Source: Streptomyces sp. MNU76 | GTDB taxonomy: Bacteria; Actinomycetota; Actinomycetes; Streptomycetales; Streptomycetaceae | Assembly: GCF_020982545.1 (NCBI RefSeq) | Contig: NZ_JAJKLK010000001.1 | Span: 1,302,001-1,366,000 of the forward strand | DNA: 64,000 nucleotides | Direction: 5' to 3' | In this document: piece after piece, positions 53,302 to 62,474 of the stretch | Numbering within the stretch: the stretch's first letter is position 1 | Layout of the letters: each line of letters begins with the position of its first letter | Position numbers and translations under genes: made by a program | Notes under the pieces: model-generated | What the model was told of the DNA's origin: nothing | Database searches by the model: none | Seen by the model: the letters and a program-made list of their open reading frames with translations, nothing else

Positions 53302-54591
53302 TCAGCGCTGCTTCGTCACGCCGAATCGGGCCATGGCCGCAGCGATCGATCCATAGATCACCGCCACAGTGATCACCAAAGCGGCCGAGCGGCCGTCCGG
53401 CGGGAGTATCAGGGCGGCCACGGCAGCGGCGCCGACGAAGGCGATGTTGAACAGGACGTCATAGAGGGAGAAGATCCGGCCCCGGTATCCGTCCTCGACG
53501 GACGACTGGACGATCGTATCCGTCGAGATCTTCGCTCCCTGTGTGACCAGACCCAGGACGAACGCCGCGATCAGTATGGGCACTTCCGTGAAGGGCAGGC
53601 CGAGCGCCGGTTCCAGCACGGCTGCAGCCGCGGAGCAGGTGACGATCCACAGGCCGGGGCCCAACCGTCCAGCGGCCCAGGGCGTGATCACCGCCGCTGT
53701 GAAGAAGCCCGCTCCCGAGATGCCCACGGCGAGACCGAGGAGGGCCAGTCCTTCCTCGGAGTCGGACGCCCCAGAGCTGTCGGACGGCCACGCGTAACGG
53801 CAGAGCATGAGCACCATGACGGTCAGGGCGCCGTAGCAGAACCGCATCAGCGTCATCGAGGCCAGCGCCCAGGCAGCCGCCCGCCGTCCCGGTTCGGTGA
53901 GATGCCGTACACCCGCTGTCAGACCTCGCGCGGTGCCGGCCAGGGCGGCTCCCAGTCGTGGCTGCACCAGCTCGGGATCCGGGCCCAGCAGTTCCCGGGC
54001 GATACGCAGGGAGGCCAGAGCCGAACACAGGTAGAGGCCCGCACCCAGGAGGACCACTGCGGCGTCGGAATCCGACGCCACCAGGCGTACGACGAAGGCG
54101 AGTCCGCCGCCGGCGGTCGCGGCGAGCGTCCCGGCTGTCGGTGAGAGCGAGTTGGCGACCACCAGGCGGTCGGCGTCCACCACTCGGGGCAGTGCGGCGG
54201 AGAGGCCCGCCAGGACGAAGCGATTGACCGCCGTGACGCAGAGCGCGGAGACGTAGAAGAGCCAGTCGGGCACATGGCTCAGGATCAGGACGGCGGTCAC
54301 CGAAGCCAGGAGAGCGCGGAGCAGGTTTCCGTACAGCAGTACCTGGCGCCGTCGCCAACGGTCGAGCAGGACGCCGGCGAAGGGGCCGACGAGGGAGTAC
54401 GGAAGAAGCAGGACCGCCATCGCGGAAGCGATCGCGGCTGCCGACGTCTGCTTCTCGGGTGAGAAGACGACGTACGTGGCCAGCGCGACCTGAAAGACGC
54501 CATCGGCTCCCTGGGACAGCAGCCGTACGGCGAGCAGACGCCGGAAGTCCCGGAAACGGAGCAGGACGCGCAGGTCGCGTACGACGGACAT
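53302..54591 (-). CDS. MFS transporter
   Basis: 429 residues from ATG 54591 (conserved MSVVRDLRVLLRFRDFRRLL begins there; an upstream ATG at 54648 is not preferred). About 12 helices, with the MFS loop motif after helix 2 as LLDRWRRRQVLLYGN (~73-87). Resembles drug or unknown-solute exporters of the macrolide-efflux (MefA/TetV-like) group, but no substrate can be read. Separated from ino1 by a terminator; convergent with cca. Confidence 0.9.
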   Translation of the reverse strand: MSVVRDLRVLLRFRDFRRLLAVRLLSQGADGVFQVALATYVVFSPEKQTSAAAIASAMAVLLLPYSLVGPFAGVLLDRWRRRQVLLYGNLLRALLASVTAVLILSHVPDWLFYVSALCVTAVNRFVLAGLSAALPRVVDADRLVVANSLSPTAGTLAATAGGGLAFVVRLVASDSDAAVVLLGAGLYLCSALASLRIARELLGPDPELVQPRLGAALAGTARGLTAGVRHLTEPGRRAAAWALASMTLMRFCYGALTVMVLMLCRYAWPSDSSGASDSEEGLALLGLAVGISGAGFFTAAVITPWAAGRLGPGLWIVTCSAAAAVLEPALGLPFTEVPILIAAFVLGLVTQGAKISTDTIVQSSVEDGYRGRIFSLYDVLFNIAFVGAAAVAALILPPDGRSAALVITVAVIYGSIAAAMARFGVTKQR

Positions 54592-54615
54592 GGGGCACAG
54601 CCTCACATACGGGAA

Positions 54616-54644
54616 GGGTCCCCGGGCGCTTGCCCCGGGGACCC
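54616..54644 (-). terminator. Terminator after ino1
   Basis: Perfect 11-bp inverted repeat GGGTCCCCGGG / CCCGGGGACCC, 7-base loop, 26 bases past the ino1 stop. Confidence 0.75.
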
Positions 54645-54669
54645 TCAACGGCCCACTACGAGCGCGTGA

Positions 54670-55752
54670 TCAGCGCTCGACCTCGCCCTTGATGAACTTC
54701 TCGACGTTCTCACGGGCCTGGTCGTCGAAGTACTGCACCGGCGGGGACTTCATGAAGTACGACGACGCCGACAGGATCGGGCCGCCGATGCCACGGTCCA
54801 TGGCGATCTTCGCGGCGCGCAGCGCGTCGATGATGACGCCGGCGGAGTTCGGGGAGTCCCAGACCTCGAGCTTGTACTCCAGGTTCAGCGGGACGTCACC
54901 GAAGGCACGGCCCTCGAGACGGACGTACGCCCACTTGCGGTCGTCGAGCCAGGCGACGTAGTCCGACGGGCCGATGTGGACGTTCTTCTCGCCGAGCTCC
55001 CGGTCGGGGATCTGGGAAGTGACGGCCTGGGTCTTGGAGATCTTCTTCGACTCCAGGCGGTCCCGCTCCAACATGTTCTTGAAGTCCATGTTGCCGCCGA
55101 CGTTCAGCTGCATCGTGCGGTCCAGGATCACGCCACGGTCCTCGAACAGCTTCGCCATGACGCGGTGCGTGATGGTGGCGCCCACCTGGGACTTGATGTC
55201 GTCACCGACGATCGGGACGCCCGCCTCGGTGAACTTGTCGGCCCACTCCTTGGTGCCGGCGATGAAGACCGGAAGGGCGTTGACGAAGGCGACCTTGGCG
55301 TCGATGGCGCACTGGGCGTAGAACTTCGCCGCGTCCTCGGAACCCACGGGCAGGTAGCAGACGAGGACGTCGACCTGCTTGTCCTTGAGGACCTGGACCA
55401 CGTCGACCGGGGCCTCGGTGGACTCCTCGATGGTCTCGCGGTAGTACTTCCCGAGGCCGTCCAGCGTGTGGCCGCGCTGCACGGTCACACCGGTGCTCGG
55501 CACGTCGCAGATCTTGATCGTGTTGTTCTCGGAGGCGCCGATGGCGTCCGCGAGGTCCAGACCGACCTTCTTGGCGTCGACGTCGAAGGCGGCGACGAAC
55601 TCCACGTCACTGACGTGGTAGTCCCCGAACTGCACGTGCATGAGACCCGGGACCTTGGACGCCGGGTCGGCGTCCTTGTAGTACTCGACTCCCTGCACCA
55701 GCGACGCGGCGCAGTTGCCCACGCCGACGACGGCTACGCGAACCGAACCCAT
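54670..55752 (-). CDS. ino1: Inositol-1-phosphate synthase
   Basis: 360 residues from ATG 55752 (GGGAG 10 bases upstream). NAD-dependent conversion of glucose-6-phosphate to inositol-1-phosphate, needed in actinobacteria for mycothiol and inositol lipids. [20 protein letters not shown] (NAD site, ~4-23), [73 protein letters not shown]; all family motifs, length of the short actinobacterial type. 44 bases after padR on the same strand, so probably co-transcribed. Confidence 0.96.
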   Translation of the reverse strand: MGSVRVAVVGVGNCAASLVQGVEYYKDADPASKVPGLMHVQFGDYHVSDVEFVAAFDVDAKKVGLDLADAIGASENNTIKICDVPSTGVTVQRGHTLDGLGKYYRETIEESTEAPVDVVQVLKDKQVDVLVCYLPVGSEDAAKFYAQCAIDAKVAFVNALPVFIAGTKEWADKFTEAGVPIVGDDIKSQVGATITHRVMAKLFEDRGVILDRTMQLNVGGNMDFKNMLERDRLESKKISKTQAVTSQIPDRELGEKNVHIGPSDYVAWLDDRKWAYVRLEGRAFGDVPLNLEYKLEVWDSPNSAGVIIDALRAAKIAMDRGIGGPILSASSYFMKSPPVQYFDDQARENVEKFIKGEVER

Positions 55753-55796
55753 TCCGGTTGCTCCCTGTGTGTACGAGTGAGGTCCTGGCAGGGACC

Positions 55797-56477
55797 TCAC
55801 GTGGTGGTGTCGCCGGGCGCATCCGGACCGGGGGCGTCCCCGGTCCGGGGCAGGGCGCCCGGCGCTCCCTCTGTGGTGTCGCGAGCGGGCTCTCCGCGGC
55901 CGGGACCTTTCAGGTCCCGGCCTGCCCGCTCGCTCTCGATGAGCTCGTTCAGCCAGCGCACTTCGCGCTCCACGGACTCCATCCCGTGGCGCTGGAGCTC
56001 AAGCGTGTAGTCGTCGAGGCGCTCGCGGGTGCGGGTCAGAGAGACGCGCATCTTCTCCAGCCGTTCCTCCAGACGGCTGCGACGGCCCTCAAGGACGCGC
56101 ATCCGCACATCCCGGGAGGTCTGCCCGAAGAACGCGAAACGAGCGGCGAAGTGCTCGTCCTCGTAGGCGTCGGGACCCGTCTGCGAGAGCAGCTCCTCGA
56201 AGTGCTCCTTACCTTCCGCCGTCAACCGGTAGACGATCTTGGCGCGGCGACCCGTGAGAGGGACGGCGCCAGCATCCTCCGGGGTACTGCTCGATTCCTC
56301 GATCAACCAGCCGTTGGCGACCAGCGTCTTGAGGCAGGGGTAGAGCGTCCCGTAGCTGAAGGCCCGGAACACGCCCAACGACGTGTTGAGTCGTTTGCGC
56401 AGCTCATAGCCGTGCATCGGGGCTTCGCGGAGCAGGCCGAGGACGGCGAACTCGAGTATCCCGGAGCGCCGGCTCAT
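55797..56477 (-). CDS. PadR-family transcriptional regulator
   Basis: 226 residues from ATG 56477. N-terminal winged helix: [52 protein letters not shown], the PadR signature, then a helical dimerisation region ([20 protein letters not shown]) and a Pro/Gly/Asp-rich tail. A 23-bp palindrome 50-72 bases upstream of its ATG (56527-56549) is a likely autoregulatory operator covering padR and ino1. Effector unknown. Confidence 0.93.
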   Translation of the reverse strand: MSRRSGILEFAVLGLLREAPMHGYELRKRLNTSLGVFRAFSYGTLYPCLKTLVANGWLIEESSSTPEDAGAVPLTGRRAKIVYRLTAEGKEHFEELLSQTGPDAYEDEHFAARFAFFGQTSRDVRMRVLEGRRSRLEERLEKMRVSLTRTRERLDDYTLELQRHGMESVEREVRWLNELIESERAGRDLKGPGRGEPARDTTEGAPGALPRTGDAPGPDAPGDTTT

Positions 56478-56526
56478 CGTCGCCTCCCGTCTCCCGCTGG
56501 CCCTGTCGGCACGATGTATGCCGAGC

Positions 56527-56549
56527 TGATGTATCGACTCGATACATCA
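56527..56549. promoter_or_regulatory. PadR operator candidate
   Basis: Perfect 11-1-11 palindrome TGATGTATCGA-C-TCGATACATCA. ATGTAT/ATACAT half sites are typical of PadR proteins. A further half site (GATGTATG) lies at 56512-56519. Confidence 0.75.
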
Positions 56550-56850
56550 CGACGATAGAACGCCCCTACGGATGCGACAAGTGGGGATCCGGTGAACGGG
56601 GTCACATCACCGATTAGAAGGAAGCAAGTTGCCTGATTTGGGATGAAGTTAAGTGCCAGGTGGGTTTGGGCGGTGCGTAGTCTGTGCGGCATGCACACCA
56701 CCGGGAACCGAGTGACGTATGAGCACGTCGTCGTCCTGGGTGCGGTACGGATGAATGCCTGCACGACCGCATCCGTACTTCGGGGGGACCGGAAACCAGC
56801 CGCCGTTTCCAGGCGCGCACGGATGCGCCTGCCCGAGGAGTAGTCGTTCG
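56550..56850. other. Divergent gap before the PBP gene
   Basis: 301 bases. Holds a TAGTCT -10-like box (56678-56683) for the plus-strand PBP and a 9-bp hairpin GTACGGATG / CATCCGTAC (56745-56778) in its presumed leader. GAGGAG for the PBP is at 56835-56840. No coding sequence is supported. Confidence 0.5.
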
Positions 56851-59514
56851 ATGAGCGAGCACCGTCGCAAACCGCCGCAGCCGCAGGGAGGCGGACGTGC
56901 CGCGGCCCGACGCGGCCAGTCGGCGTCCTCCGGCCGCCGCGCGGCACCGCGGGGCGCCACCGGGTCACTTTCCGATACCTATGGTGCGGGAGGTGAGGAG
57001 TCCCCGTTCGAGGGCCGCGCGGCTACGCGACGTGCGGCGCAGAGAAGCACCGGCGCGGGTGCGGGCGGTGGCCGTCGCAGAGCGGCCGAGCCCGCAGGGC
57101 GTGGGCCGGGTCGTGGCCGAGGGCGTGCCGCTCCACCTGGCAAACAGCGCTTTATCGACTATCCGCGCGCCGACAAGTACGGGGCGATGCGGTGGGTGCC
57201 CTCCTGGCGCCAGGTGACAGGGCTGTTCATCGGTTTCTTCGGCTGCCTCGTGGCAGCCGCGGGCATTGGGTACGCGGTGGTGGCGGTACCCGACCCGGCT
57301 CAGGCCGCGACAGCGCAGAACAACGTCTACTACTGGTCGGACGGCTCGCAGATGGTCGCGACGGGTGGTGAGGTCAACCGCCAGATCATCGCGTACGAGA
57401 AGATCCCCAAGGCGATGCGCTACGCCGTCATGTCGGCCGAGAACAAGACGTTCGAGACCGACAGCGGCGTCGACCCGATGGGAATCGCGCGCGCCGTCGT
57501 CAACATGGCCAAGGGCGGGCAGACGCAGGGTGGCTCGACCATCACCCAGCAGTACGTGAAGAACGCCATGCTCGACGACCAGTCGCAGACGCTGTCCCGG
57601 AAGGTGAAGGAACTCTTCATCTCGGTGAAGGTGGGCGCCTCAGTCGACAAGAACGAGATCATGCGCGGTTACCTGAACACGGCCTACTTCGGCCGTGGAG
57701 CCTATGGTCTCCAGGCGGCCGCCCGCACCTACTTCGGCAAGGACGCGGAAAAGCTCAACCCCAGCGAGTGTGCCTTCCTCGCCGCGGTGCTCAAGGGCGC
57801 CACGTACTACGACCCGGCGGGTGCGACGTCGATCGACCCGGCCGCCACGCCGGATGCCAACACCAAGCGGGCCACGGAACGCTGGAGCTGGATCCTCAAC
57901 GAGATGGTCAAGGACAAGCATCTGTCCGCGGCCGAGGCGGCCAAGTACCCCAACTTCCCCAAGATCCAGCGGCCCCGCTCCAACGCACAGCTCGGCGGGC
58001 AGATCGGCTACCTGGTCGACACGGCCAAGGGCTACATCCTCAACAACACCGACATCACGCAGAAGCAGCTCGAACAGGGCGGCTACGAGATCCACACGAC
58101 CTTCGACAAGAAGAAGGTCAAGGAACTCGAGAAGGCCGTGACGAAGGTCCGCAAGGAGAACATCAAGCCGGACCTGCGCCCGAAGACCGACACCCACGTG
58201 CAGTTCGGTGGCGCGTCGGTGAACCCGAAGTCGGGCGCCATCGAGGCGATCTACGGTGGCGAGGACGCCACCAAGCACTTCACCAACAACGCCGACGTCA
58301 CCGGAGCGCAGGTCGGCTCGGTGTTCAAGCCCTACGTCCTGGCGGCGGCCATGACCTGGGGCAAGCGCGACCCTGACCTCGATCCGGACCAGGCGCAGGA
58401 CGAGCGGACCATCGTCTCGCCGAAGAGTCTCTACAACGGTAAGAACAACCTCAAGATCAGGGACTACAACGGCGACATCTGGACCAACGAAGAGGGCAAG
58501 GAGTGGCTGCAGGCCAACGACGGCGACGAGTCGTACGGCAGCCCGCCGAAGTACCAGATCGATCTCCGTGAGGCGATGCGGGTCTCGGCGAACTCCCCGT
58601 ACGTGCAGCTGGGCATGGACGTCGGCCTGGAGCGGGTGAAGGAGGCGGCCATGGAGGCAGGCCTCAAGGAGGGCAGCCTCACAGGCACGAGCTTCCCGTC
58701 CTTCTCGATCGGTATCTCCGACCCGAGTGCGATCCGTATGGCGGGCTCGTACGCGACCTTCGCCGCGAGTGGCAAGCAGAACGAGCCGTTCTCGGTGAAG
58801 TCCGTCGAGTACGAGGGGCTGACCCGGTTCGACCACGACGACATCGCCGACACCAAGCGGGCCTTCACCTCGAAGGTCGCCGACAACGTGACCGACGTCC
58901 TCAAGACCGTCGTCGACGAGGGAACCGGTACGTCGGCCCAGCTGCCCGGCCGCGAGGTGGCGGGCAAGACCGGCACCACCGACGGCAACAAGTCGGCCTG
59001 GTTCGTCGGGTACACCCCGCAGCTGTCGACCGCGATCAGCATGTACCGCATGGACGACGACGAGTCGAACAAGAACCGCAGGTTCCTGGAGATGTATGGC
59101 ACAGGTGGCCAGGAAACGATCCACGGCGCCTCGTTCCCGGCCGAGATCTGGCACGACTACATGGAGGACGCGCTCAAGGGCCAGCCGGCGGAGGACTTCC
59201 CGGAGCCGGAGCCGATCGGTGTCATCGTCAACGAGGACCCGGAGCCGACGCCGACCCCGACGGTGACCGAGTCGGAGGAGGAGTCGCCCGAGCCGAGCCC
59301 GACGCCCACCGAGAGCGAGGCTCTGCCCTCGCCGACCCCCAGCGAGACCTGCCGCAACCCGTTCAACCCCACCTGTGAGGAGACCGGCGGTGCCGACACG
59401 GGTGGCACGGACACCGGTGGAATCGACGGCGGGGTGACCGCGTCGCCCTCGGAGTCGGAGGATGATTCGAGAGGCAACCAGAACGGCGGTCTCTTCGGAG
59501 GCAACGACGGGTAG
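56851..59514 (+). CDS. Bifunctional class A penicillin-binding protein
   Basis: 887 residues, ATG 56851 with GAGGAG 10 bases upstream; the longer upstream frame is not used. Basic disordered cytoplasmic leader (~1-125), one membrane helix (VTGLFIGFFGCLVAAAGIGY), a GT51 glycosyltransferase domain (AVMSAENKTFETDSGVDPMG with catalytic Glu; GGSTITQQYVKNAML), then a transpeptidase with GSVFKPYV (SxxK), SANSPYVQLG (SxN) and VAGKTGTTDGNKSAWFVGYT (KTG). The end is Pro/Glu/Thr-rich, then Gly/Asp-rich (GGNDG). Polymerises and cross-links peptidoglycan at the cell surface. Divergent from padR; parS follows. Confidence 0.96.
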   Translation: MSEHRRKPPQPQGGGRAAARRGQSASSGRRAAPRGATGSLSDTYGAGGEESPFEGRAATRRAAQRSTGAGAGGGRRRAAEPAGRGPGRGRGRAAPPGKQRFIDYPRADKYGAMRWVPSWRQVTGLFIGFFGCLVAAAGIGYAVVAVPDPAQAATAQNNVYYWSDGSQMVATGGEVNRQIIAYEKIPKAMRYAVMSAENKTFETDSGVDPMGIARAVVNMAKGGQTQGGSTITQQYVKNAMLDDQSQTLSRKVKELFISVKVGASVDKNEIMRGYLNTAYFGRGAYGLQAAARTYFGKDAEKLNPSECAFLAAVLKGATYYDPAGATSIDPAATPDANTKRATERWSWILNEMVKDKHLSAAEAAKYPNFPKIQRPRSNAQLGGQIGYLVDTAKGYILNNTDITQKQLEQGGYEIHTTFDKKKVKELEKAVTKVRKENIKPDLRPKTDTHVQFGGASVNPKSGAIEAIYGGEDATKHFTNNADVTGAQVGSVFKPYVLAAAMTWGKRDPDLDPDQAQDERTIVSPKSLYNGKNNLKIRDYNGDIWTNEEGKEWLQANDGDESYGSPPKYQIDLREAMRVSANSPYVQLGMDVGLERVKEAAMEAGLKEGSLTGTSFPSFSIGISDPSAIRMAGSYATFAASGKQNEPFSVKSVEYEGLTRFDHDDIADTKRAFTSKVADNVTDVLKTVVDEGTGTSAQLPGREVAGKTGTTDGNKSAWFVGYTPQLSTAISMYRMDDDESNKNRRFLEMYGTGGQETIHGASFPAEIWHDYMEDALKGQPAEDFPEPEPIGVIVNEDPEPTPTPTVTESEEESPEPSPTPTESEALPSPTPSETCRNPFNPTCEETGGADTGGTDTGGIDGGVTASPSESEDDSRGNQNGGLFGGNDG

Positions 59515-59533
59515 CTCCCCACCCGGCAGTATC

Positions 59534-59549
59534 TGTTTCACGTGAAACA
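59534..59549. other. parS chromosome-partition site 2
   Basis: TGTTTCACGTGAAACA, 20 bases after the PBP stop. Overlaps the start of the terminator stem by 2 bases. Confidence 0.93.
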
Positions 59550-59584
59550 TGGGCCACCGCACCGGCCAGGTGCGGTGGCCCATG
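59548..59584 (+). terminator. Terminator of the PBP gene, between two parS sites
   Basis: Perfect 16-bp inverted repeat CATGGGCCACCGCACC / GGTGCGGTGGCCCATG with a 5-base loop. Confidence 0.8.
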
Positions 59585-59614
59585 CCGTATTCCCTGCCCG
59601 CACCCGGTGAAGAA

Positions 59615-59646
59615 GCGGCCTGTGTTTCACGTGAAACACAGGCCGC
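59615..59646. other. parS chromosome-partition site 3
   Basis: TGTTTCACGTGAAACA (59623-59638) at the centre of a perfect 32-bp palindrome. It is 89 bases from site 2. Confidence 0.93.
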
Positions 59647-59709
59647 CGGATACGGCGGGATGCGGTGGTCCTCGGCGTATTCCTAGGTACGTACGGCAGG
59701 ATGTGCGGC

Positions 59710-61209
59710 ATGCCCAGTGCAGAGACGACGCGAGTGAGCACGGACGAGCCGGAGCCGGTGCGGCCCACCAAGGAGGACGAGGTCGCTGCGACCGGCAGTG
59801 AGCTGATCGGCGGCCCGATCGGGCGCCGGGCGCTGCTCGGCACCTCCTGGTGGACGCCGGTGCGGGTCGTCGCGCTGGTGGCCATCGGCATGTTCGCGCT
59901 GGGCATGGTGCAGAAGCTGCCCTGCTACGACGGCGCATGGTTCTTCGGGGCCAGCTCCCAGTACACGCACGCCTGCTACTCGGACATCCCGCATCTGTAC
60001 CAGGGGCGTGGCTTCGCGGACGGCCTCGTGCCGTACTTCGACAAGATCCCCGGCGACATGGAGTACCTGGAGTACCCGGTACTGACCGGCGTGTTCATGG
60101 AGGTCGCCGCCTGGCTCACGCCGGGCAGCGGCACCATCCAGGACCAGGAGCAGTGGTACTGGATGGTCAACGCCGGAATGCTCATGGTGTGCGCGGCGGT
60201 GATCGCGGTCTGCTGCGCGCGCATTCACCGCCGGCGCCCGTGGGACGGCCTTCTGGTGGCCCTGGCGCCCGCTTTCGCCCTGACCGCCACCATCAACTGG
60301 GATCTCCTCGCGGTGGCCCTGCTGGCCGCCGCGATGCTGATGTGGTCGCGTCGGCGCCCCCTCGCCTTCGGTGTGCTGATCGGGCTCGCCACGGCCGCCA
60401 AGTTCTACCCGTTCCTGGTGCTCGGACCGCTCTTCGTGTTGTGCTGGCGAGCGGGCAAGTGGCGCGCGTTCGCGACCGCGCTGCTCGGTGCCGTCGGGGC
60501 CTGGCTCGCGGTGAACCTCCCGGTGATGCTGCTGGCACCCGACGGATGGTCGAAGTTCTACCGCTTCAGCCAGGAGCGCGGTGTGGACTTCGGTTCTTTC
60601 TTCCTCGTCATCTCGCAACGGCTCAACATCCAGATCACCGCCGAGACGGCGAACGCGTACGCGATGGTCTCGATGGTGATCGTCTGCGCCGGCATCGTCG
60701 CGCTCACGCTCACCGCCCCACGCCGTCCCCGCTTCGCGCAGCTCGCCTTCCTGATCGTCGCGGCCTTCATCCTGACCAACAAGGTCTACTCGCCGCAGTA
60801 CGTGCTCTGGCTGGTCCCGCTCGCCGCCCTGGCCCGGCCCCGCTGGCGGGACTTCCTGATCTGGCAGGCCTGTGAGGTGGCGTACTTCCTGGGGATCTGG
60901 ATGTACCTGGCTTACACGACCAGCGGAGACGCTCACAAGGGCCTGCCTGCCGAGGGCTACCAACTCGCCATCATGGCGCACCTGTTGGGCATGCTCTACC
61001 TGTGTGTCGTCGTCGTGTGCGACATCTTCATGCCCGAGCGGGACGTGGTGCGCAGGGCCGGTGACGACGATCCCTCCGGAGGGGTCCTCGACGGCGCGGA
61101 GGATCTCCACGTGTTCGGCGCGGCCGCCCGCCCTCCGAGGCACGCGATGCCCTTCGAAGGGCCTCAGGTCGAGTGGGGAAGTCGCGGCCCAGGCGGCAGT
61201 TCGCTCTGA
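59710..61209 (+). CDS. GT87-like polytopic membrane glycosyltransferase
   Basis: 499 residues from ATG 59710 (CAGG 9 bases upstream; ATG 59701 and 59665 are alternatives). About ten membrane helices (VVALVAIGMFALGMVQKL; VALLAAAMLMW; LAFGVLIGLATAAKFYPFLV; FLIVAAFILTN). The lumenal loop after helix 1 has YTHACYSDIPHLYQGRGF, and TNKVYSPQYVLWLVPLAAL is near the C-terminus. This is the pattern of GT87/PimE-like polyprenyl-phosphate-dependent mannosyltransferases. The Asp at YTHACYSD may be catalytic; acceptor unknown. The C-terminal ~50 residues are cytoplasmic. Confidence 0.85.
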   Translation: MPSAETTRVSTDEPEPVRPTKEDEVAATGSELIGGPIGRRALLGTSWWTPVRVVALVAIGMFALGMVQKLPCYDGAWFFGASSQYTHACYSDIPHLYQGRGFADGLVPYFDKIPGDMEYLEYPVLTGVFMEVAAWLTPGSGTIQDQEQWYWMVNAGMLMVCAAVIAVCCARIHRRRPWDGLLVALAPAFALTATINWDLLAVALLAAAMLMWSRRRPLAFGVLIGLATAAKFYPFLVLGPLFVLCWRAGKWRAFATALLGAVGAWLAVNLPVMLLAPDGWSKFYRFSQERGVDFGSFFLVISQRLNIQITAETANAYAMVSMVIVCAGIVALTLTAPRRPRFAQLAFLIVAAFILTNKVYSPQYVLWLVPLAALARPRWRDFLIWQACEVAYFLGIWMYLAYTTSGDAHKGLPAEGYQLAIMAHLLGMLYLCVVVVCDIFMPERDVVRRAGDDDPSGGVLDGAEDLHVFGAAARPPRHAMPFEGPQVEWGSRGPGGSSL

Positions 61210-61264
61210 GCGAACAGGGCGGAAAAGCGCCCCTGGGACGGCACGGGGACGAACGACAAACGCA

Positions 61265-61298
61265 GAAGGCCGTACACGACATCGCGTGTACGGCCTTC
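61265..61298. terminator. Bidirectional terminator, convergent genes
   Basis: Perfect 14-bp inverted repeat GAAGGCCGTACACG / CGTGTACGGCCTTC, 6-base loop. CGGCCTTCCGCATG then CGGCCTTCCGTATG repeat just after. Lies between the GT87-like and alanine-racemase-like genes. Confidence 0.8.
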
Positions 61299-61377
61299 CG
61301 CATGCGGCCTTCCGTATGCGTCCTTGCGGAGCTGATCTGCTCGGCGCTCGCCTCCTCCGCCCTTCGGAGCGGGGGGT

Positions 61378-62409
61378 TCAGCGGTCGACGATCCGGTCGA
61401 ACTGTGTGGTGGTGTGCCGCAGATGCGCCACCAGTTCCTCACCGACCTTCGGCTCCGGGGCGTCCGACGGCACGAAGAGGATCGACACCTGCATGTGCGG
61501 AGGCTCGGCGAACCAGCGCTGCTTGCCGCCCCAGACGAACGGAGAAAGGTTCCGGTTGACCGTGGCGAGGCCGGCCCGGGCGACGCCCTTGGCGCGCGGC
61601 ATGACGCCGTGCAGGGCCTTCGGGGCCTCCAGGCCCACTCCGTGCGACGTACCGCCCGCCACGACGACCAGGAAGCCGTCGGAGGCCGCCTTCTGCTGCC
61701 GGTAGCCGAAACGGTCCCCCTTGGCGACGCGGGTGACATCCAGCACCGCGCCGCGGTACTCGGTCGCCTCGTGGTCGCCCAGCCACAGCCGTGTGCCGAT
61801 ACGGGCCCGGAAGCGGGTCTGCGGGAACTGCTGCTGGAGGCGGATGAGGTCCTCGGACTTGAGGTGGCTGACGAACATGGTGTGCAGCGGCAGACGAGCC
61901 GCCCGGAGCCGGTCCATCCAGCCGATGACCTCCTCGACGGCGTCCGAGCCGTCGGTGCGGTCCAGTGGCAGGTGGATGGCGAAGCCCTCCAGGCGCACGT
62001 TCTCTATGGCCGCGTGGAGCTGGGGCAGTTCCTGCTCGCTCACCCCGTGCCGCTTCATCGAGGACATGACCTCGATGACGACGCGGGCCCCCACGAGGCC
62101 GTACACGCCGTCGACCGACGACACGGAGCGGATGACGCGGTCGGGCAGGGGGACGGGCTCTTCGGCGCGCCGATAGGGGGTCAGCACCAGCAGGTCGCCG
62201 CTGAACCAGTCCTTGATCCGGGCGGCCTCGTACGTGGTGCCGACGGCGAGGATGTCCGACCCGAGACGCGTGGCCTCTTCCGCCAGCTTCTCGTGTCCGA
62301 AGCCGTAGCCGTTGCCCTTGCAGACGGGGACGAGTCCCGGGAACTGCTCCTGAACGTGCTTGTGGTGTGCCCGCCAGCGCGCGGTGTCGACGTACAGCGT
62401 GAGCGCCAT
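61378..62409 (-). CDS. Alanine-racemase-like PLP protein
   Basis: 343 residues from ATG 62409. N-terminal alanine-racemase-type barrel: LTLYVDTARWRAHHKHVQEQ, FPGLVPVCKGNGYGFGHEKL (the Lys binds PLP, ~24-43), VGTTYEAARIKDWFSGDLLV, and an R/IGTRLWLGDHEA stretch leading to a short C-terminal domain (GDRFGYRQQKAASDGFLVVV). Sequence departs from housekeeping Alr, and no second catalytic Tyr is obvious, so racemase activity is uncertain. 65 bases after femX on the same strand; the pairing suggests a peptidoglycan or cell-wall amino-acid role. Confidence 0.8.
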   Translation of the reverse strand: MALTLYVDTARWRAHHKHVQEQFPGLVPVCKGNGYGFGHEKLAEEATRLGSDILAVGTTYEAARIKDWFSGDLLVLTPYRRAEEPVPLPDRVIRSVSSVDGVYGLVGARVVIEVMSSMKRHGVSEQELPQLHAAIENVRLEGFAIHLPLDRTDGSDAVEEVIGWMDRLRAARLPLHTMFVSHLKSEDLIRLQQQFPQTRFRARIGTRLWLGDHEATEYRGAVLDVTRVAKGDRFGYRQQKAASDGFLVVVAGGTSHGVGLEAPKALHGVMPRAKGVARAGLATVNRNLSPFVWGGKQRWFAEPPHMQVSILFVPSDAPEPKVGEELVAHLRHTTTQFDRIVDR

Positions 62410-62474
62410 GGACGGTCCCGGAACCTTTCTCGTGGCTGCGGTGTATCAGATGTATGGAAGCAAAAACGGGGGCT

